64,000 bases of DNA from Candidatus Pseudomonas phytovorans (GTDB taxonomy: Bacteria > Pseudomonadota > Gammaproteobacteria > Pseudomonadales > Pseudomonadaceae). Positions within the stretch are counted from its first letter, which is position 1. Each line of letters starts with the position of its first letter. Of the stretch, positions 44,701 to 52,503 are shown one piece after another. The notes under the pieces were generated by a model. That model did not search any database, was not told where the DNA came from, and saw nothing but the letters and a program-made list of their open reading frames with translations. The position numbers and the translations under genes were made by a program. The stretch covers positions 2,330,001 to 2,394,000 of the forward strand of contig CP119325.1 of assembly GCA_029202525.1 (NCBI GenBank), written 5' to 3'.

Positions 44701-47700
44701 CGCTCAAACCCTGGCCATTGGCCTGGACGTGGAGCAGACGCGGCAATTGCTGCAACAGGCCCCGGCGGCCTACCACACCCAGGTCAACGACCTGCTGCTG
44801 ACCGCGCTGGCGCGTGCCTTGAGTCGCTGGAGCGGTGATGAAGAAGTGCTGGTGCAGCTTGAAGGCCACGGCCGTGACGGGCTGTTCGAAGACATGGACC
44901 TGACCCGCAGCGTCGGCTGGTTCACCAACGCCTACCCGCTGAGCCTGCGCCCGCTGCCAGGCGACGACGACGCGGCGCGGGCCGGTTCGATCAAGCGCAT
45001 CAAGGAACAACTGCGCCAGGTGCCACACAAAGGGCTGGGCTACGGCGTGCTGCGCTACCTGGCGGACGAGGCCGGGCGCGAGCAGATGGCGGCGTTGCCG
45101 CAGGCCCGCATCACCTTCAACTACCTTGGCCAGTTCGACCAGCAGTTCGACAATGCGGCGTTGTTCCAGCCGCTGGATGCTCCGGCTGGCCTGGCTCACG
45201 ACCTGGACGCGCCGCTGCCCAACTGGCTGAGCGTCGATGGCCAGGTGTATGGCGGTGCGCTGCAACTGCGCTGGACCTTCAGCGCCGAGCGCTATGACGA
45301 ACAGACCATTGCCCGCCTGGCCGAGACCTATAGGCAGGAGTTGCTGGCACTGATCGCGCATTGCCTGGCCGATGGCAACGGCAGCTTCACCCCGTCGGAC
45401 TTCCCGCTGGCGCACCTGAGCCAGGAGCAGATCGACGCATTGCCGGTACCGGCTGCGCAGATCGAGGACGTTTACCCGCTGACGCCAATGCAGGAAGGCA
45501 TGCTGCTGCACACCCTGCTGGAACCGGGCACCGGCCTGTACTACATGCAGGACCGCTACCGCATCAACAGCGCACTTGACCCTGAACGTTTCGCCCAGGC
45601 CTGGCAGGCCGTGGTGGCGCGTCACGAAGCGTTGCGCGCATCGTTCAGCTGGAACAGCGGCGAGGCGATGCTGCAGATCATCCACAAACCGGGCAACCTG
45701 GCGGTGGACTACCAGGACTGGCGCGGCCTTGCTGACGATGCCCAGGAGCAGCGCCTGCAAACCCTGCACAAGCAGGAGCGCGAGGCCGGTTTTGCCCTGC
45801 TCAGCGAAGCGCCGTTCCACCTGCGACTGGTGCGCGTGGCCGACGAGCGCTACTGGTTCATGATGAGCAACCACCACATCCTGATCGATGCCTGGTGCCG
45901 CTCGCTGCTGATGAACGACTTCTTCGAGGTCTACCAGGCGCTAGGCGAAGCCCGCCAGGCGCAGTTGCCGGTGCCACCGCGCTATCGCGACTACATCGGC
46001 TGGCTGCAACGCCAGGGCCTGGACGACGCGCGTGCCTGGTGGCAGGCCAACCTGGCCGGTTTCGAGCGTGCCACGGCGATTCCCAGCGACCGCCCATTGC
46101 GCCATGACCACGCCGGCAGCGGCATGGTGGTCGGCGACTGCTACACCCGACTGGATGTGAGCGACGGCGTGCGCCTGCGCGAACTGGCCCAGGCCCATCA
46201 GTTGACCGTCAACACCTTCGCGCAGGCGGCCTGGGCCCTGGTGCTGGCGCGCTGCAGCGGCGACCGCGACGTGGCCTTTGGCGTAACCGTGGCCGGGCGC
46301 CCTGTGAGCATGCCGCAGATGCAGCGCACCGTCGGGCTGTTCATCAACAGCGTTGCCCTGCGCGTGCAGTTGCCCGTATCCGCTCAGCGTTGCAGCGTGC
46401 GCCAGTGGTTGCAGGGCCTGTTGCAAAGCAACATGGAACTGCGCGAGTACGAATACCTGCCGCTGGTGGCCATTCAGGAGTGCAGCGACCTGCCCAAAGG
46501 CCAGCCGCTGTTCGACAGCCTGTTCGTGTTCGAGAACGCGCCGGTGGAAACCGCCGTGCTCGACCATGCCCAGCACCTGAAGGCCAGCTCCGACTCGGGC
46601 CGTACCCACACCAACTTCCCGTTGACGGCGGTGTGCTACCCGGGTGATGACCTGGGCCTGCACCTGTCGTTCGACCAACGCTACTTCGACTTCCCGACTG
46701 TCGAGCGCCTGCTGGCCGAGTTCAAGCGCCTGCTGCTGGCGCTGGTGCAGGGCTTCGACGGTGAGGTCAGTGCGCTGCCGCTGCTGGGGATGCAAGAGCA
46801 GCGTTTCCTGCTGGAAGACTGCAACCGCACCGAGCGCACTTATCCGCTGGAACAGAGCTACATCGCGCAGTTCGAAGCCGAGGTGGCTGCGCACCCCGAA
46901 CGTACCGTGGCCCGCTGCCTTGACGCCTCCTACGACTACGCCGGGCTGAACCTTGCGGCCAATCGCCTTGGCCACGCCTTGATTTCGGCCGGTGTGCAGG
47001 TGGACCAGCCGGTGGCGCTGTTGGCCGAGCGCGGGTTGCCGCTGCTGGGCATGATTGTCGGCAGCTTCAAGGCCGGCGCCGGCTACCTGCCGCTGGACCC
47101 GGGGCTGCCGGCTGCGCGCCTGCAAAGCATCATCCAGCTCAGCCGTACCCCGGTGCTGGTGTGCAGCGCGGCCTGTGCCGAGCAAGGCCGGCAGTTGCTG
47201 GCCGACCTGGACCAGGCGGCACGGCCGCAGTTGCTGGTGTGGGAAGATACCCAGGCCAGCCCGGTTGCCAGCCACAACCCTGGTATTCACAGCGGGCCGG
47301 ACAACCTGGCCTATGTGATCTACACCTCGGGCTCCACCGGCTTGCCTAAAGGGGTGATGGTGGAACAGCGTGGCATGCTCAACAACCAACTGAGCAAGGT
47401 GCCGTACCTGGCCCTGAGCGAGCACGACGTGATCGCCCAGACCGCCTCGCAAAGCTTCGATATTTCGGTGTGGCAGTTCCTTGCTGCACCGCTGTTCGGT
47501 GCCAAGGTGGAAATTGTGCCGAATGCCATCGCCCATGATCCGCAGGGCCTGCTGGCGCATGTGCAAGCCACCGGCATCACCGTACTGGAAAGCGTGCCGT
47601 CGCTGATCCAGGGCATGCTGGCCAACGACCACCAGGCGCTCGACGGCCTGCGCTGGATGCTGCCGACAGGCGAAGCCATGCCGCCGGAGCTGGCGGCGCA

Positions 47701-48700
47701 GTGGCTGCAGCGCTACCCGCAGGTTGGCCTGGTCAACGCCTATGGGCCGGCCGAGTGTTCGGATGACGTGGCGTTCTTCCGCGTCGATGCCGAGTCGACC
47801 CGTGGCAGTTACCTGCCGATCGGCACACCGACCGACAACAACCGCCTGTACCTGTTTGGCGAAGACCAGATGCTGGTGCCGCTGGGCGCGGTGGGTGAGC
47901 TGTGCGTGGCCGGCACCGGCGTGGGCCGAGGTTATGTCGGCGACCCGGTGCGCACGGCGCTGGCGTTCATTCCTCATCCTTACGGTGCACCGGGCGAGCG
48001 CCTGTACCGCACCGGCGACCTGGCGCGGCAGCGCCCTGAAGGTGTGCTGGAATACGTCGGGCGGATCGACCACCAGGTGAAGATTCGCGGCTACCGCATC
48101 GAGCTTGGCGAGATCGAAGCCCGCCTGCACGAGCAGGCCGAGATTCGCGACGCTGCGGTGGGGGTGCAGGAAGGCGTCAACGGCAAACATCTGGTCGGTT
48201 ACCTGGTGGCACATCAGGGTATTGCCGCCGATGCCGCCCTGCTGGAGCAGATCAAGCAACGCTTGCGGGCCGAATTGCCGGAGTACATGGTGCCGCTGCA
48301 CTGGGGCTGGTTCGACAGCCTGCCGCACAACGCCAACGGCAAGCTCGACCGCAAGGCGCTGCCGGCCATCGACATCGGCGGCCAGCACAGCCAGGCCTAT
48401 CAGGCGCCGCGCAATGAGCTGGAGGGTGTGCTGGCGGGTATCTGGGCCGATGTGCTGAAGGCCGAGCGAGTGGGGGTGCACGACAACTTCTTCGAGCTGG
48501 GCGGGCATTCGTTGCTGGCCACGCAGATCGCCTCGCGGGTGCAGAAGCAGCTGCAACTGAACGTGCCGCTGCGGGCGATGTTCGAGTGCAGTACGGTGGA
48601 GGAGCTGGCCGAGTATGTGCAGGGGCTGCAGGGGAGTGCGCTGGATGACGACAAGGTTGACCGGCTCAGTGACCTGATGGCCGAGCTGGAGGGGTTGTGA
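35747..48700 (+). CDS. pvdL: PvdL, pyoverdine chromophore peptide synthetase
   Basis: A 4317-residue non-ribosomal peptide synthetase that builds the acylated Glu-Tyr-Dab chromophore precursor. Order by core motifs: fatty acyl-AMP ligase (YTSGSTALPKG near residue 172), carrier (LGGNS 610), condensation (HHIVADGWS 801), adenylation (1273), carrier (1654), condensation (HHIVTEGWA 1851), adenylation (2328), carrier (LGGDS 2724), epimerase (HHLVVDGVS 2905), condensation (NHHILIDAW 3375), adenylation (3858), carrier (4251). No thioesterase follows, so the chain passes to the next synthetase. The last adenylation code reads DIWELTADDK, the published Dab code. The start at 35747 follows AGGAA by six bases; 28 upstream in-frame codons are not used. 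Length and layout equal P. aeruginosa PvdL. Confidence 0.97.
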   Translation: MTHAFELPLSLVQALAQRAEQTPDKIALRFLADAPGEQAVLSYRDLDQRARTIAAALQARAGFGDRAVLLFPSGPDYVAAFFGCLYAGVIAVPAYPPESARQHHQERLLSIIDDAEPRLLLTVAALHASLQGLEALAADNGPELLAVDSLAPALAADWREPVLKGDDIAFLQYTSGSTALPKGVQVSHGNLVANEQLIRSGFGIDLNPDDVIVSWLPLYHDMGLIGGLLQPIFSGVPCVLMSPGYFLARPQRWLQAISEYGGTISGGPDFAYRLCSERVSEASLAGLDLSRWRVAYSGSEPIRQDSLATFADKFRVCGFDPQSFFASYGLAEATLFVSGSRRGQGIPALELDAEAFAANRAEPGQGSVLMSCGYPQPGHAVRVVEPQQLQVLGDNQVGEIWAGGPSIALGYWRNPEASARTFVEMDGQTWLRTGDLGFMREGEVFVTGRLKDMLIVRGQNLYPQDLEKTLEREVEVLRKGRVAVFAVEHLGEEGIGVAVEISRNVQKAIKPQDLIKTLRQVIADACRQAPAVVLLLNPGALPKTSSGKLQRSACRLRMDDGSLDCYARFPDLNEVIAAEAAGDELQARIAAVWRDTLNVEAVAADDHFLLLGGNSIAATQATARLADELGINLSLRTLFDAPVLADYSNAVASLIAEGAAGTGTIATLERAQALPQSLAQNRLWLMWQLQPQSAAYNIPAGLQLRGELDESALEAAFQSLVARHESLRTVFSEENGQALQRILPQQPFNLHRLDLEGQTPEQVTAQLEAEARQPFDLTQGPLLRVTLARLDDEDHQLWVTLHHIVADGWSLNILLDEFGKLYAAHCQGLEANLAPLTLGYADYGTWQRQWLADGEAERQLQHWKAQLGDDLPVLDLCTDHPRASQRQHSAARFNLKVPAKLAEALKGLAREHQASLFMVLLAGWQALLQRYSGQADIRVGVPNANRPRLETQGMVGFFINTQVLRAQLDGRLSFTQLLAQVRQATLEAQANQDLPFEQLVEALPDAREQGLFQVMFNHQQRDLSALRRLPGLLAEELPWHSREAKFDLQLHSEEDHQGRLSLAFDYAAELFEASTVKRLGHHLLALLEQVCAAPQRALGEVQLLDEPGRAQLLGWGRAPTAVPQCLLVEQLNEQARLTPQRTALAWDGGSLDYAELHQQANRLAHYLRDKGVGPDTCVAIAIERSPQLLVGLLAILKAGGAYVPLDVDYPADRLAYMLADCNAGLLLSHSSLLGKLPQVDSVSAIALDQLHLDSWPSHAPGLHLHGDNLAYVIYTSGSTGQPKGVGNTHAALAERLQWMQATYALNDSDVLMQKAPISFDVSVWECFWPLVTGCKLVLAGPGEHRDPQRIAALVQTHGVTTLHFVPPLLQVFVQEPQAAACSSLRRVFSGGEALPAALRDRVLQVLPQVQLHNRYGPTETAINVTHWHCQVADGERSPIGRPLGNVLCRVLDDELELTAPGVPGELYLGGVGLARGYLGRPGLTAERFVPQADGDGERLYRSGDRARWQVQLEALEYLGRLDQQVKVRGFRVEPEEVQACLLAQTGVEQALVLIHKDAVGAQLVAYYSGSAQPADILAVLAEQLPAYMVPAQLIPLAQLPLGPSGKVDRKALPAPVWQQREHVEPQSELQQQVAAIWREVLNLPRVGLQDDFFALGGHSLLATQIVSRSRQACDVELPLKALFEASELGAFCAEIARIRAAGEHNLQGAIARVDRRQAVPLSYSQQRMWFLWQMEPDSPAYNVGGMARLRGTLHVEAFERALQALIVRHETLRTTFPSIDGVPYQCVAEDSGLHLDWQDFSALPADTRQQRLQQLADDQAHRPFDLERGPLLRACLVKAEEREHFFVLTLHHIVTEGWAMDIFARELGELYEAFVDDRESPLAPLPVQYLDYSVWQRQWLESGEGARQLAYWKDRLGDEHPVLALPADRPRPAVQSHRGELYRFELDPALVARVHAFNSQRGLTLFMTMTATLAALLHRYSGQRDVRIGAPVANRIRPESEGLIGAFLNTQVLRCELDGQMTASALLEQMRQAAIEGQSHQDLPFDQLVEALQPPRSSAYNPLFQVMCNVQRWAFQQSRTLAGMQVDYLVNDASATKFDLYLEVTDLDGRLGCCLTYSRDLFDEPRIARMAEHWQHLLVGLLDNPQQRLCDLPMLSGAEQQVLVGQLQGEHAFALDQTLHGLFAAQAARTPHAGAVTFAGQHMTYAELDQQANRLARALRERGVGPQVRVGLALERSLEMVVGLLAILKAGGAYVPLDPEYPLDRLRYMIEDSRIGLLLSQRELLQTLGDLPEGVARWSLEDDAASLSAYSDAPLDNFSLPQHQAYLIYTSGSTGKPKGVVVSHGEFAMHCQAVIDAFGMRSDDCELHFYSINFDAASERLWVPLLCGARVVLRAQGQWGAEEICQLVREQQVSILGFTPSYGSQLAQYLGGQGEQMPVRLVITGGEALTGEHLQRIRQAFAPQQFFNAYGPTETVVMPLACLAPETLPAELGSVPIGRVIGSRTAYILDEDLALLPQGGIGELYVGGAGLAQGYHDRPGLSAERFVADPFSAEGGRLYRTGDLVRLGIDGLVEYVGRADQQVKIRGFRIELGEIESRLQAHVDVDEAVVLALDLPGGKQLVGYLVCKQAAADNEAQNLLREAVKADARQHLPDYMVPAHLVLLHSLPLMGNGKLDRRALPLPDLEQARQQYQAPGNEVEAQLAQIWRDVLNVARVGVQDNFFELGGDSILSIQVVSRARQAGLQFTPRDLFQHQTIQTLAGVVQLSEAASTIDQGQRQGQTGLTPIQHWFFDSEVPQPQHWNQAVLLEARQPLDEAVLEQALAALVQHHDSLRLRFSEARGRWQAEYAQPDARQLLWTATVADFADCQAMYTDLQRSFDLQQGPLLRALLVRDGQGSQRLLLAIHHLVVDGVSWRVLLEDLQALYRGQPLPAKTHAMGDWASRLASYAGSDSLRDELSWWQGQLGSVRRELPCDHPQGGNLHRHAQTLAIGLDVEQTRQLLQQAPAAYHTQVNDLLLTALARALSRWSGDEEVLVQLEGHGRDGLFEDMDLTRSVGWFTNAYPLSLRPLPGDDDAARAGSIKRIKEQLRQVPHKGLGYGVLRYLADEAGREQMAALPQARITFNYLGQFDQQFDNAALFQPLDAPAGLAHDLDAPLPNWLSVDGQVYGGALQLRWTFSAERYDEQTIARLAETYRQELLALIAHCLADGNGSFTPSDFPLAHLSQEQIDALPVPAAQIEDVYPLTPMQEGMLLHTLLEPGTGLYYMQDRYRINSALDPERFAQAWQAVVARHEALRASFSWNSGEAMLQIIHKPGNLAVDYQDWRGLADDAQEQRLQTLHKQEREAGFALLSEAPFHLRLVRVADERYWFMMSNHHILIDAWCRSLLMNDFFEVYQALGEARQAQLPVPPRYRDYIGWLQRQGLDDARAWWQANLAGFERATAIPSDRPLRHDHAGSGMVVGDCYTRLDVSDGVRLRELAQAHQLTVNTFAQAAWALVLARCSGDRDVAFGVTVAGRPVSMPQMQRTVGLFINSVALRVQLPVSAQRCSVRQWLQGLLQSNMELREYEYLPLVAIQECSDLPKGQPLFDSLFVFENAPVETAVLDHAQHLKASSDSGRTHTNFPLTAVCYPGDDLGLHLSFDQRYFDFPTVERLLAEFKRLLLALVQGFDGEVSALPLLGMQEQRFLLEDCNRTERTYPLEQSYIAQFEAEVAAHPERTVARCLDASYDYAGLNLAANRLGHALISAGVQVDQPVALLAERGLPLLGMIVGSFKAGAGYLPLDPGLPAARLQSIIQLSRTPVLVCSAACAEQGRQLLADLDQAARPQLLVWEDTQASPVASHNPGIHSGPDNLAYVIYTSGSTGLPKGVMVEQRGMLNNQLSKVPYLALSEHDVIAQTASQSFDISVWQFLAAPLFGAKVEIVPNAIAHDPQGLLAHVQATGITVLESVPSLIQGMLANDHQALDGLRWMLPTGEAMPPELAAQWLQRYPQVGLVNAYGPAECSDDVAFFRVDAESTRGSYLPIGTPTDNNRLYLFGEDQMLVPLGAVGELCVAGTGVGRGYVGDPVRTALAFIPHPYGAPGERLYRTGDLARQRPEGVLEYVGRIDHQVKIRGYRIELGEIEARLHEQAEIRDAAVGVQEGVNGKHLVGYLVAHQGIAADAALLEQIKQRLRAELPEYMVPLHWGWFDSLPHNANGKLDRKALPAIDIGGQHSQAYQAPRNELEGVLAGIWADVLKAERVGVHDNFFELGGHSLLATQIASRVQKQLQLNVPLRAMFECSTVEELAEYVQGLQGSALDDDKVDRLSDLMAELEGL

Positions 48701-48716
48701 CCTGAGTTGATGGGGT

Positions 48717-48766
48717 GCCTGAACGGGCCCTTTCGCGGGTTCACCCGCGAAAGGGCCCGTTCAGGC
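48717..48766. terminator. Very long perfect hairpin between convergent pvdL and dsbG
   Basis: A 23-bp perfect stem with loop TTCA. No T-run is seen, yet the position between two convergent ends suggests a bidirectional transcript end. Confidence 0.75.
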
Positions 48767-48776
48767 AGCCAATATC

Positions 48777-49535
48777 TCAGCGCTTGCCGAGAATCTTGCC
48801 CAGCATCTCCGGCCGCGGTGCCCCTTGCTGGCTCTGCAGGTTGCCTTTTTCATCCTGATAGAAAATCGCCGGGGTTGCCTGCAACCCCATTTCTTCCATC
48901 AACGCCATGTTCGCCGCCAGCTTCTGCTGCACGGCGTCCGGCACCTTGTCCAGCGCTTTCAAGCTACTCGCCTTGCCCGCCTTTTCATGCTCATGCAGGG
49001 CCTGGGCCGGGTCTTTCGCGGCCAGCAGCGCCGCTGATTTGCCCGGGCTGTCCTCGCGGATGATGCCAACCATGATATGGCGCAGCTGCACCTTGCCCGA
49101 CTCTACCCACGGCCGCGCCTGTTCCCAGAACATGTTGCAGTACGGGCAGTTGGGGTCGCTGAACAGGTACACCTTGCGTGGTGCATCGGCCTTGCCGTCG
49201 GCGATCCAGGCGGTTTTCTCCAGCTTCGCCCAAAGGGCTTTGCTCATCGGCGCATACACCAGCTTTTCCAGCGGCTCGGCGCTAAGGTCCTTGCCTTGTT
49301 CGTCGAACAGGCTGCCGACCAGTACATGCTTGCCGTCGGGGGTGAGGTACAGGGCGAGGGCGTTGTTCTGGTACTCGGCGGCGTAACCGCGCAGGCCGTT
49401 GGGGGCGTCGAAGCTGCCTTTGATCACGGCGCCCTTGGCCTGCAATTGCTGAACCGCCTTGGGCAGTTCTTCGGCCTGCAGGGCAGGGGCGGCCAGCAGG
49501 GCCAGGGACAGGGGCAGCAGTGCAGTCAGTCGCAT
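48777..49535 (-). CDS. dsbG: DsbG/DsbC-type thiol:disulfide isomerase
   Basis: A 252-residue periplasmic thioredoxin-fold protein. The signal peptide is MRLTALLPLSLALLAAPALQ with a cut after Ala21. An N-terminal dimerisation domain precedes the catalytic fold, whose active site is SDPNCPYCNMFWEQ near residue 130. The cis-Pro is in GLQATPAIFY. It reduces or isomerises wrong disulfides and is kept reduced by DsbD. It ends the operon dsbD-dsbE-dsbG; only one base separates it from the gene before. P. aeruginosa has the same order (PA2476-PA2478). Confidence 0.92.
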   Translation of the reverse strand: MRLTALLPLSLALLAAPALQAEELPKAVQQLQAKGAVIKGSFDAPNGLRGYAAEYQNNALALYLTPDGKHVLVGSLFDEQGKDLSAEPLEKLVYAPMSKALWAKLEKTAWIADGKADAPRKVYLFSDPNCPYCNMFWEQARPWVESGKVQLRHIMVGIIREDSPGKSAALLAAKDPAQALHEHEKAGKASSLKALDKVPDAVQQKLAANMALMEEMGLQATPAIFYQDEKGNLQSQQGAPRPEMLGKILGKR

Positions 49536-49536
49536 G

Positions 49537-50373
49537 TCAGTTTCCTTGTGCGGCAGGGGCAGGCGCGGTGGCCTGGTCGAAAGGCTCCAGGGCGTGGCGC
49601 AGGCTGGCCCGGGACAGCTCGCCCAGGTGGCTGCCGATCAGCCGCCCGTCGGCGTCATAAAACAGGGTGGTAGGCAGGGCCATGGAACCGACGTGCTGGG
49701 CCAGCAGGCCGGTGCCGTCAAACAGCACGTGGGTCAGGCTCAGGCCGGTGGTGGCGAGGAAGGTGCTGACGTTTTCCGGCGTCTCGCCCTGGTTGACGAA
49801 CAGGAAGGTCACGTGCGGGTAGTCGCTTTGCGCCTGCTGCAGCACCGGCATCTCGCGCCGGCAGGGTGGGCACCAGGTGGCCCAGATGTTGATCACCAAT
49901 GGCTTGCCGCGGTAGCTGTGCAGCGCCACCGGCTGGCCGCCAGCATTGCGCAGGCTCAGTTCGGGCAGCTCGGTGCCCTTGCTGTACAGGTGGCCGGCAA
50001 AACTGGCCAGGCCCCAGAACAGCGCGCCGCTGAACAGCGCCCAGCCCAGCGGGCGGCGCAGGCCCGGTTGACGCCAGCCCTGCCATACGGCACCGAGGAA
50101 GATACCGACAAGGCCCGACCAGAGCAGGAAGCCGCCGTCGCGGATGTCGATCATTTGCAGCGGCTCATCGCGGTACATCGGCCAGTAGGCCAGCACGAAG
50201 CCTGCGCGGGCGCACAGCAGGCCGATGAGGAACAGGTTGAACAGGGCCGATTCCGGGTTTTCGCCGCCACGCCGGGCGACCCACCAGCCGACCACGCTGG
50301 CGATCAGTAAGGCGCTGAGCATCAGCAGGTGGTTGAGGGCCATGGTCAGCGGCCCGAGGGTTACGGTCAGCAT
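49537..50373 (-). CDS. dsbE: Membrane-bound TlpA/DsbE-type thioredoxin
   Basis: A 278-residue protein with about four membrane helices in the first 130 residues, where the RAGFVLAYWPMYRDEPLQMI segment resembles prolipoprotein diacylglyceryl transferase, followed by a TlpA-like domain with the redox site WATWCPPCRREMPV near residue 170 and the cis-Pro in GSMALPTTLFYD. It probably carries reductant from DsbD to a periplasmic partner. Its start overlaps the stop of dsbD by one base. Confidence 0.85.
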   Translation of the reverse strand: MLTVTLGPLTMALNHLLMLSALLIASVVGWWVARRGGENPESALFNLFLIGLLCARAGFVLAYWPMYRDEPLQMIDIRDGGFLLWSGLVGIFLGAVWQGWRQPGLRRPLGWALFSGALFWGLASFAGHLYSKGTELPELSLRNAGGQPVALHSYRGKPLVINIWATWCPPCRREMPVLQQAQSDYPHVTFLFVNQGETPENVSTFLATTGLSLTHVLFDGTGLLAQHVGSMALPTTLFYDADGRLIGSHLGELSRASLRHALEPFDQATAPAPAAQGN

Positions 50374-52088
50374 CAGCCTTGGCTCCTGGTCTGGGCCCAG
50401 TGTTGCTGGAATGTGGCGGCATCCACTTCACCGGTAATGCGCCGCGCGCGGCGTTCGTCGCCTTCCGGGCCGATCCAGATGATGCTGGGCGGGCCGGGTA
50501 CCTGATAGCGTTGCAGCAAGGCTTTGCTGGCCGGGCTGTCGGCGGTCACATCCAGGCGTAGCAGGTGCACGCCAGCCAGGCCGGCCTGCACGTCGCTGCG
50601 GGCGAACACCTGTTTTTCCATGACCTTGCACGACACGCACCAGTCGGCATAGTAGTCGACCATCACCCACTGCCCACGGGCCTTGGCTTCATCCAGTTCA
50701 CGTTGCAGGTCTTCGGGCCGGCTGACCGTGACGAAGCTGTCCTCGGCATGCTGGCCAGCAACTGGCGCGGCACTACCACCGGTGAACGGGCGCAACGGCT
50801 GCCACAGGTCATCGCCGCCGGCGGCGGCGCCTACCAGCAGCAGGCTGCCCCACAGGGCGCCCAGCAGCGGCACGGCGCGCAACGCTGGCAGGCGCTGCAG
50901 GGCCGGCCAGGTGGCCCAGGCCAGGGCAATCAGCCAGGCGCCACTCAGTGCCAGCAGCAGTGTGGCGGGCAACAGGCTGCGCACGGTGTATAGCGCCATG
51001 GCCAGGAACACGAAGCCGAACACGCCCTTGACCCGGTCCATCCAGGCGCCTGGGCGCGGCAAGTAACGGTTGCCCAAGGTCACCAGTAACAGCAGCGGCA
51101 CGCCCATGCCCAGGCCGAGGCTGAACAGCACCAGTGCCCCCTGCAGCACATCGCCGCTCTGGGCGATGTACAGCAGCGCACCGGCCAATGGCGCGGTCAT
51201 GCACGGGCCCAGCAGCAGGCCGGACAACGCGCCCAGCAGCGCCGCACCATACAGGTTGCCGCCACGGGTGCCTTGCCCGGCGCGGTCCAGGCGGTCGCGC
51301 AGGGCAGCGGGCAGTTGCAGTTCGAAGGCGCCAAACATCGGCAATGCCAGCAGCACGAACAGTACCGCCAGGCTGCCCAGCAGCCAGGGTTGCTGCAGCC
51401 AGGCCTGCAGGCTGGCACCGAGCAGCGCGGCGACCACGCCCAGGGCGGCATACACCAGGGCCATGCTCAACACATACACCCCGGCCAGCAGCCAGCCGCG
51501 CCGGGCGCTGGCGCCATTGCCCAGCACCAGCCCGGCAAGGATCGGCAGCATTGGCAACGAGCAGGGGGTAAAGGCCAGCAACAGGCCAAGGCCGAAGAAC
51601 GCCAGCAGGCTCCAGGCCAGGTGGCCCTGTTGCAGGCCGCTGGCCAGGGCCTGGTCGCTGGCTTGCTCGGCGGCGGGTGCCACGCTGCCGCCCAGGTCTA
51701 TCGAGGTGGTTTGCGGCGGATAGCACAGGCCGGCGTCGGCACAGCCCTGCCAGCCCAGGCGCAACTGGCCCTGGGCGTTGGCCGGCAGCAGCAGTTCAAG
51801 CTGGTCGCGGTACACCGCGCTGTCACCGAAAAACTCGTCATGGTGGTTCAGGGCTGGTGGCAATTGCGGGTGTTGGTCGGCCGGCAGGCCGTCGAACTTC
51901 AGGCGTTTCTGGTACAGGTAGTAGCCCGGCTTGATCTGGAAGTACAGGCGCATCTGGCCGTCGGCCTGGCGGTCGTGGGTGAGCACGAAGGCCTGGTCGA
52001 CTGGCAGGAAGTCGGGTTTGACGTCGAACGGGTTGGCCTGTAACGGGCCAGCCAGAATTAACGTCAGGAAGAGCAGGAGGATGCGCAT
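50373..52088 (-). CDS. dsbD: DsbD-type thiol:disulfide interchange protein
   Basis: A 571-residue transmembrane electron carrier. An exported N-terminal domain holds GWQGCADAGLCYPP near residue 115. About eight helices follow, with the paired redox Cys in FTPCSLPMLPILAG and LLLGPCMTAPLAGALL. The C-terminal thioredoxin domain has the site YYADWCVSCKVMEKQ. It moves electrons from cytoplasmic thioredoxin to the DsbE and DsbG partners. A site fitting TTA-N8-TTAA lies 50 bp upstream, matching what I recall of the DsbR binding motif in P. aeruginosa. This is a second DsbD type, not necessarily the housekeeping copy. Confidence 0.92.
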   Translation of the reverse strand: MRILLLFLTLILAGPLQANPFDVKPDFLPVDQAFVLTHDRQADGQMRLYFQIKPGYYLYQKRLKFDGLPADQHPQLPPALNHHDEFFGDSAVYRDQLELLLPANAQGQLRLGWQGCADAGLCYPPQTTSIDLGGSVAPAAEQASDQALASGLQQGHLAWSLLAFFGLGLLLAFTPCSLPMLPILAGLVLGNGASARRGWLLAGVYVLSMALVYAALGVVAALLGASLQAWLQQPWLLGSLAVLFVLLALPMFGAFELQLPAALRDRLDRAGQGTRGGNLYGAALLGALSGLLLGPCMTAPLAGALLYIAQSGDVLQGALVLFSLGLGMGVPLLLLVTLGNRYLPRPGAWMDRVKGVFGFVFLAMALYTVRSLLPATLLLALSGAWLIALAWATWPALQRLPALRAVPLLGALWGSLLLVGAAAGGDDLWQPLRPFTGGSAAPVAGQHAEDSFVTVSRPEDLQRELDEAKARGQWVMVDYYADWCVSCKVMEKQVFARSDVQAGLAGVHLLRLDVTADSPASKALLQRYQVPGPPSIIWIGPEGDERRARRITGEVDAATFQQHWAQTRSQG

Positions 52089-52137
52089 GTCTTCGCCTTG
52101 GCAGATCTGGGAATGGGGCCATGCTGGCTGGGGTTGA

Positions 52138-52152
52138 TTAACCCAAGGTTAA
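52138..52152 (-). promoter_or_regulatory. Candidate DsbR box of the dsbD-E-G operon
   Basis: TTAACC-CAA-GGTTAA is a perfect inverted repeat, and also reads TTA, eight bases, TTAA, the motif I recall for DsbR in P. aeruginosa. The rest of the 415-bp gap 52089-52503 holds only a dispersed repeat. Confidence 0.6.
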
Positions 52153-52333
52153 CGCTTGGCTGCGGATGTACCGGCATAAGCCCAATGGCACATTTGTTTC
52201 GGGCCAGTCTCTTCTGCGCCACGCCCCCCCGTGGCGTTCAATTCAATATAGTGTCGAACAAACAAGGCGGTCGCGCGCGTAGGCACAGGCACAACTGGCC
52301 CGAAACAAATGCAGGAGCAGCCTTGTGCTGCGA

Positions 52334-52359
52334 AGCGCCGCGCGGGCGGCGCTCGATCT
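52334..52359. repeat. Second copy of a 26-bp dispersed element
   Basis: Identical over 26 bases to 11065-11090. The left arm is shorter here, so the hairpin is shortened to GCGCCG/CGGCGC plus flanks. Confidence 0.65.
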
Positions 52360-52503
52360 CACAGGCGGCGCAAGGCTATAGGCGAACACCCCGACCCACC
52401 CAAAACCCTCAAGGCGAGCACCTGACCGCCCCACAAAGGTCCATAATCCCCCCTTAATCCGCCCACGGTGCAATACCCGCCACACCACACTTGGAGCCCC
52501 ACC

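Noticed and set aside
41783..45877. A 1364-residue open frame on the minus strand, with others of 871 and 669 residues nearby
   Set aside because: All are shadows of pvdL caused by the same codon bias.
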